Source: an uncultured bacterium | Lineage (GTDB): Bacteria; Spirochaetota; Spirochaetia; Sphaerochaetales; Sphaerochaetaceae | Direction: 5' to 3' | Length of the DNA stretch: 18,481 bases | Assembly (NCBI GenBank): GCA_905215015.1 | Contig: CAJMOS010000057.1 | Location: forward strand, 1 to 18,481 | Part shown: one piece after another, positions 15,851 to 18,481 of the stretch | How the letters are laid out: each line of letters begins with the position of its first letter | Numbering within the stretch: the stretch's first letter is position 1 | Position numbers and translations under genes: made by a program | Notes under the pieces: model-generated | Database searches by the model: none | The model's input: only the letters and a program-made list of their open reading frames with translations | What the model was told of the DNA's origin: nothing

Positions 15851-15883
15851 GGGGTATTGTACCCCGTTTTTGCTTGTATGCAA
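15851..15883 (-). promoter_or_regulatory. Promoter of the binding-protein gene with palindromic operator
   Basis: On the minus strand TTGCAT (15883-15878) and TACAAT (15861-15856) are 16 bp apart. TACAAT is followed by seven bases and the ATG, so transcription would start at or next to the start codon. The -10 box lies inside the palindrome GGGGTATTGTACCCC (15851-15865), a plausible operator. Read in the + direction the same hairpin is followed by GTTTTT, so it might instead stop transcripts running antisense to this gene. The -35 match is weak. Confidence 0.48.
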
Positions 15884-15924
15884 ACAAATCGTGTGCCGTC
15901 AGCGCGATGGTCCACATTTTTTCC

Positions 15925-15953
15925 AAGCTTTTTTTGCCATGGTCGGGTACAAT
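15925..15953 (+). promoter_or_regulatory. Probable promoter of the xdhC-family gene
   Basis: TACAAT (15948-15953), preceded by GGG just as in the divergent promoter, ends seven bases before the ATG at 15961. Upstream, AAGCTT (15925-15930) is at a 17-bp spacing but is a poor -35. There is no purine-rich ribosome binding site at normal distance, so a leaderless transcript is suggested. Confidence 0.42.
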
Positions 15954-15960
15954 GGAAGCC

Positions 15961-16914
15961 ATGGAACGCTATTTTTCCCAAGTTGCAGAAGCGCTGGCCA
16001 TCAAAGGTCATCTCGTGCGCAGGACAATTGTTTCCGGGCCTCATGCAGGAAGCGAGGAAGTCACCTCCGACGATGGGCTGAAGCTCACCCGAGGCATCAT
16101 GGAAGGTGACGCGATCGAAGAGGTCATCAGCGTCCGTCCGCACCTGTTCATCTATGGTGGCGGACATGTGGCGCTCGCCCTTTACCAGCTCGCCCGTCTG
16201 GGCAAACTGGAGGTCGACGTCTTCGACGAGCGCCCTGACTGGGGTAGCCCTGAGCGCTTCCCCGAAGCCACCGTCCACCAAGGAGGGCCGAAGGAAGCCT
16301 TGAAGGAACCAATCACCGTCCCGGGTGCCTACGCAGTGATCATGACCCACAACTACGACAAGGAATGCCTGGAGTATGCAATGAAGCAACCTTTCAGCTA
16401 CATCGGCATGATCGGGAGCGCCACCAAGACGAAAATCGCCTTCACCTACATGAATAAACGCGGTTTCAGCGACTACGACCTCCGCAAGGTCCATGCCCCG
16501 ATCGGACTTCCCATCGGAGGCGACACCCCAAGCGAGATTGCGGTCAGCATCATGGCCGAAATCATCCTCCACTATACCGGAGGGAAAAAACACCACATGG
16601 TCACCGACCCCGCACTGCTCCGGGCCGCGAGCCAAGCCAAAGACGCCGTCCTCGTCAGAGTGCTGGAGAACAAGGGCTCAAGCCCGGCCACGCCGGGAGC
16701 GATGATCCTGGTGCAGAGGGATGGATCCTTTATCGGCACCATCGGTGGCGGCATGATCGAAAAGACCGCCATCGACACAGCCAAGACCCTAGACCACAAC
16801 AAGGTCGAGAGCTACGACATGTCCCGTCGCGGGAATCTCGACATGATCTGCGGAGGAAAGGCCTCGTTGCTTTACACCTGCATCAACAGCATATCCGATT
16901 CCTCGCTCGCATAA
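15961..16914 (+). CDS. XdhC/CoxI-family protein with reversed domain order
   Basis: 317 residues from the ATG at 15961; an ATG at 15952 overlaps the likely -10 box and would add only MEA. XdhC proteins insert or modify the molybdenum cofactor of xanthine dehydrogenase-type hydroxylases. The Rossmann XdhC_C part comes first: FIYGGGHVALALYQLARL (GGGH 66-69), DVFDERPDW, VIMTHNYDKECLEYAM, FSYIGMIGSATK and HAPIGLPIGGDTPSEIAVSIMAEII. The XdhC_CoxI part, normally N-terminal, comes last (about 228-310): VLENKGSSPATPGAMILV, GTIGGGMIE and MICGGKASLLYTCI with Cys297. With the neighbouring yqeC it points to the selenium-dependent molybdenum hydroxylase maturation system (YqeB/EF2563-like). No hydroxylase gene is in the window. 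The 3' end overlaps yqeC by 43 bases tail to tail. Confidence 0.88.
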   Translation: MERYFSQVAEALAIKGHLVRRTIVSGPHAGSEEVTSDDGLKLTRGIMEGDAIEEVISVRPHLFIYGGGHVALALYQLARLGKLEVDVFDERPDWGSPERFPEATVHQGGPKEALKEPITVPGAYAVIMTHNYDKECLEYAMKQPFSYIGMIGSATKTKIAFTYMNKRGFSDYDLRKVHAPIGLPIGGDTPSEIAVSIMAEIILHYTGGKKHHMVTDPALLRAASQAKDAVLVRVLENKGSSPATPGAMILVQRDGSFIGTIGGGMIEKTAIDTAKTLDHNKVESYDMSRRGNLDMICGGKASLLYTCINSISDSSLA

Positions 16915-17537
16915 AGCATCGGAACCGGAGCGTGCAGGGAAAGCGGGAACCTGGCCGTCTCGGCCTGATTGAGGACGAGCAATCGGGCCCCTCCTTTCAA
17001 CGCCCCCTCGGGCTGGTCGACCAGCCATTGCAGGAAGGCTTCATCCACCACTCCTTCCCGCGCATACCCGAAGCAGGCCGCGGCGATGGGCTTGCCGAGC
17101 GCCGAAAGCCCCATGACGGCAATCGAAAAGGAGCCGGGAACCACCACAGGATCCCGGACGGTATGGTATTTCAACGGAAGGCGGCGGGAACCGTCCGCCT
17201 CGACCAAGAGATAGTCGTAGAACGGCAAAAGCAACGAAAAAGAGGAAAGCTCCGGAGCACACACCTTGCCGTTGCCATACTCCCGGGCATAGAAGACCCC
17301 TTCGCCGACACGAGGCCGATAGGAAAAGACTCCGTCATCCAGAAAGACCCTCTGCACGGGATAGGGACGGCACGAGGGACTTGCAAGCTTGGTGGTCGTG
17401 GAGAGCAGGACGGAATGTCCTTCCCTTTGCATCTTCTCCGCCAACAAGCACATCAGCGTGGTCTTTCCCCCGCTGCCGGTAAGGGAGATGATCTGATGAT
17501 CCCTGATTTGGTCCCATAGATACTCGCTTAGTCGCAT
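16872..17537 (-). CDS. yqeC: Selenium-dependent hydroxylase accessory protein YqeC
   Basis: 221 residues from the ATG at 17537, chosen because MRLSEYLWDQIRDHQIISLTG aligns with the usual start. The remaining upstream frame (22 codons) is not conserved-looking. A P-loop GSGGKTT (21-27), VLLSTTTKLASP, YDYLLVEADGSRRLPLK and PGSFSIAVMGLSALGKPI are the family hallmarks. YqeC is a predicted nucleotide-binding factor genetically linked to selenium-dependent molybdenum hydroxylases; its exact reaction is not established. It pairs logically with the xdhC-family gene, although the two are convergent. An extended -10 (TGG then TATACT, 17549-17544) ends six bases before the ATG and no ribosome binding site is seen, so its mRNA may be leaderless. 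Confidence 0.9.
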   Translation of the reverse strand: MRLSEYLWDQIRDHQIISLTGSGGKTTLMCLLAEKMQREGHSVLLSTTTKLASPSCRPYPVQRVFLDDGVFSYRPRVGEGVFYAREYGNGKVCAPELSSFSLLLPFYDYLLVEADGSRRLPLKYHTVRDPVVVPGSFSIAVMGLSALGKPIAAACFGYAREGVVDEAFLQWLVDQPEGALKGGARLLVLNQAETARFPLSLHAPVPMLYASEESDMLLMQV

Positions 17538-17543
17538 GAGGAT

Positions 17544-17552
17544 AGTATACCA
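17544..17552 (-). promoter_or_regulatory. Extended -10 promoter of yqeC
   Basis: Minus strand TGG-TATACT (17552-17544) is a good extended -10 element. Only six bases separate it from the yqeC ATG. No recognisable -35 lies 16-18 bp upstream, which is common for extended -10 promoters. Confidence 0.45.
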
Positions 17553-17599
17553 CCACGAAGCAACTCCTGGACGGTGTGCTTGAGGGAAGTGGTGCCGCA

Positions 17600-18154
17600 T
17601 CACCGGGACACAACGTTCCAGCCGTATGCCCTCTTCACTTTCTGGTTCGGGAAACGGAGGTAGTACAGCGAGAACCCTTCTTCGTAGCTCCCGATGGCCA
17701 GGTACCCCGTCTACAGCAGCAACGCCTGTATCTTTCCCGGATCTCCTTCGTAGTAGCGTACATCCGCCACGTCAAAGGTCGCAAGGGACCGCTTCGCCAT
17801 CTCCCATTCCAGATCCTCCGTCACGTCGAGACGCATCGACTGCTTCGCGTCCCACATCAACTTCATGACGCCCGTCTCACTCCAATAGTCGTCGATCAGG
17901 ACAACCACCTTCCCCTGCACGGCAAGCTTCTCGATAAGGTCCGAGAACTGCTCCCTTTTGCCCTGGAAGATCGCCTCCAACGTGGAGATGGTCAGCGTCT
18001 TCCCGGACTTTCGTGGCCGGTAGAGAAAGAACAGCTTGTCCATCCCCATGACCATCGAGGCCAGGTAGGATGTCTTGTCCACATATCTTGTCTTATTGGA
18101 ACATCCAAGGCTGCCCCGTGGTGTGGACGGTCTTGCCGGTTGGCATTTGTCCAT
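17600..18154 (-). pseudogene. Decayed AAA-ATPase-like (PF09820-type) gene
   Basis: Remnant of the AAA-ATPase-like/PD-(D/E)XK family, whose members are usually about 500-550 residues. From an ATG at 18154 (AAGGAG three bases upstream) it keeps TRYVDKTSYLASMV, the Walker A-like FLYRPRKSGKTLTISTLEAIF and KLAVQGKVVVLIDDYW. The roughly 80 residues normally between the second and third blocks are missing, as is most of the part after IDDY. The tail resumes with WEMAKRSLATFDVADVRYY and reaches an in-frame amber codon (17713-17711). The same frame continues as TGYLAIGSYEEGFSLYYLRFP to a TGA at 17600. One nonsense mutation plus internal deletions make it a pseudogene. The family sense is clear; deletion sizes are estimated from memory of relatives. 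Confidence 0.75.
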
Positions 18155-18242
18155 GGACTCCTTCCGGTACTGTGCCCGTAGGAGACATGCCGCATTCTGG
18201 CCCCGTCCGCATGACGGGACGGCAGGGAGCGGCCACGAAGCA

Positions 18243-18481
18243 CTACCTATCGGATTTTTGCCTTGCAAGGGCCTCCTGGATGCCGGCACGCTCTTCCATG
18301 GGAATGTCCAGAAGGTCCATGGCCTGCCCCACCGGCACCGCAAGCCTCCTGGACAGGTTCGCGACCAGCTGCACGCTTGCTTCTTTCCGCCCTTGGGGAA
18401 TTCCTTGCAGCATTCCCTGCTGTCTTCCTTGCCGCAGCCCGAACTCCACTCCCTCCCGCCTCAGGGCGGCTCCCATGCTCT
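18243..18481 (-). CDS. C-terminal end of an Rpn/PD-(D/E)XK-type protein (cut by window end)
   Basis: The frame is open to the window edge and ends at a TAG (18245-18243), giving about 78 residues. It shows the Gly/Arg/Gln repeat tail (GLRQGRQQGMLQGIPQGRKEA) followed by a short helical end, LVANLSRRLAVPVGQAMDLLDIPMEERAGIQEAL. This is how Rpn-family recombination-promoting nuclease/putative transposase and related proteins finish. The catalytic nuclease domain would lie beyond the window, so it cannot be judged whether the gene is intact. An ATG at 18476 exists but is unlikely to be the true start. It reads toward the decayed ATPase gene 88 bases downstream. Confidence 0.6.
   Translation of the reverse strand, partial: SMGAALRREGVEFGLRQGRQQGMLQGIPQGRKEASVQLVANLSRRLAVPVGQAMDLLDIPMEERAGIQEALARQKSDR

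Noticed and set aside
18203..18222. CCGTCC/GGACGG hairpin as terminator of the Rpn-type gene
   Set aside because: The stem is only 6 bp with an 8-base loop and no T-tract on either strand; too weak to call.
1..18481. CRISPR arrays, tRNA or rRNA genes, insertion sequences, prophage, origin
   Set aside because: I saw no regularly spaced repeats, cloverleaf-like segments, transposase with terminal repeats or phage genes.

Overview
The window is about 18.5 kb of densely packed bacterial chromosome, GC-rich by eye (roughly 58-60 %). Protein style, YesM/YesN-type signalling, InlB-like secreted repeats and decayed AAA-ATPase-like/Rpn genes remind me of a spirochaete of the Sphaerochaeta group. That is recognition from memory, not a computed placement, and my confidence in the genus is low. 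No rRNA, tRNA, CRISPR array, insertion sequence or phage gene is visible.

Left part (1-5469). A translation/stringent-response block on the + strand holds the 3' end of prfA (release factor 1), prmC (which methylates the release factor GGQ glutamine) and a bifunctional rel/spoT gene, all overlapping. Then comes a small TetR-type regulator whose promoter carries two palindromic operators, so it probably represses itself. On the - strand is a stand-alone secreted protein with two InlB-type repeats, with its own promoter and a good intrinsic terminator.

Middle (5431-11914). A tightly coupled - strand operon for branched-chain amino acids, leuA-leuC-leuD-leuB-ilvD, ends at a strong hairpin. About 270 nt of leader separate its likely promoter from leuA. 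That leader contains a short unlisted ORF (here leuL, 11777-11845) with an ideal ribosome binding site and Leu-Ser-Leu-Leu-Leu control codons, followed by several stable hairpins. This is the layout of ribosome-mediated leucine attenuation. No U-tract follows the hairpins, and the pyrimidine-rich Leu codons can pair with the Shine-Dalgarno sites of leuL and leuA, so a translational form of attenuation is possible.

Right part (12007-17537). A YesN-type response regulator and a YesM-type sensor kinase are translationally coupled. They converge, with no spacer, on an orphan extracytoplasmic sugar-binding protein that has no permease beside it, so the three may form a sugar-sensing unit. Divergent from the binding protein is an XdhC-family protein whose two domains are in reversed order. 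It converges with, and overlaps, yqeC. XdhC plus YqeC suggests maturation of a selenium-dependent molybdenum hydroxylase encoded elsewhere. The binding protein, xdhC and yqeC each have a -10-like box 6-7 nt before the ATG and no Shine-Dalgarno, so all three may give leaderless mRNAs.

Right edge (17600-18481). A decayed AAA-ATPase-like gene (in-frame amber codon, apparent internal deletions) lies beside the C-terminal end of an Rpn/PD-(D/E)XK-type protein cut by the window edge. Both look like remnants of repetitive accessory families.
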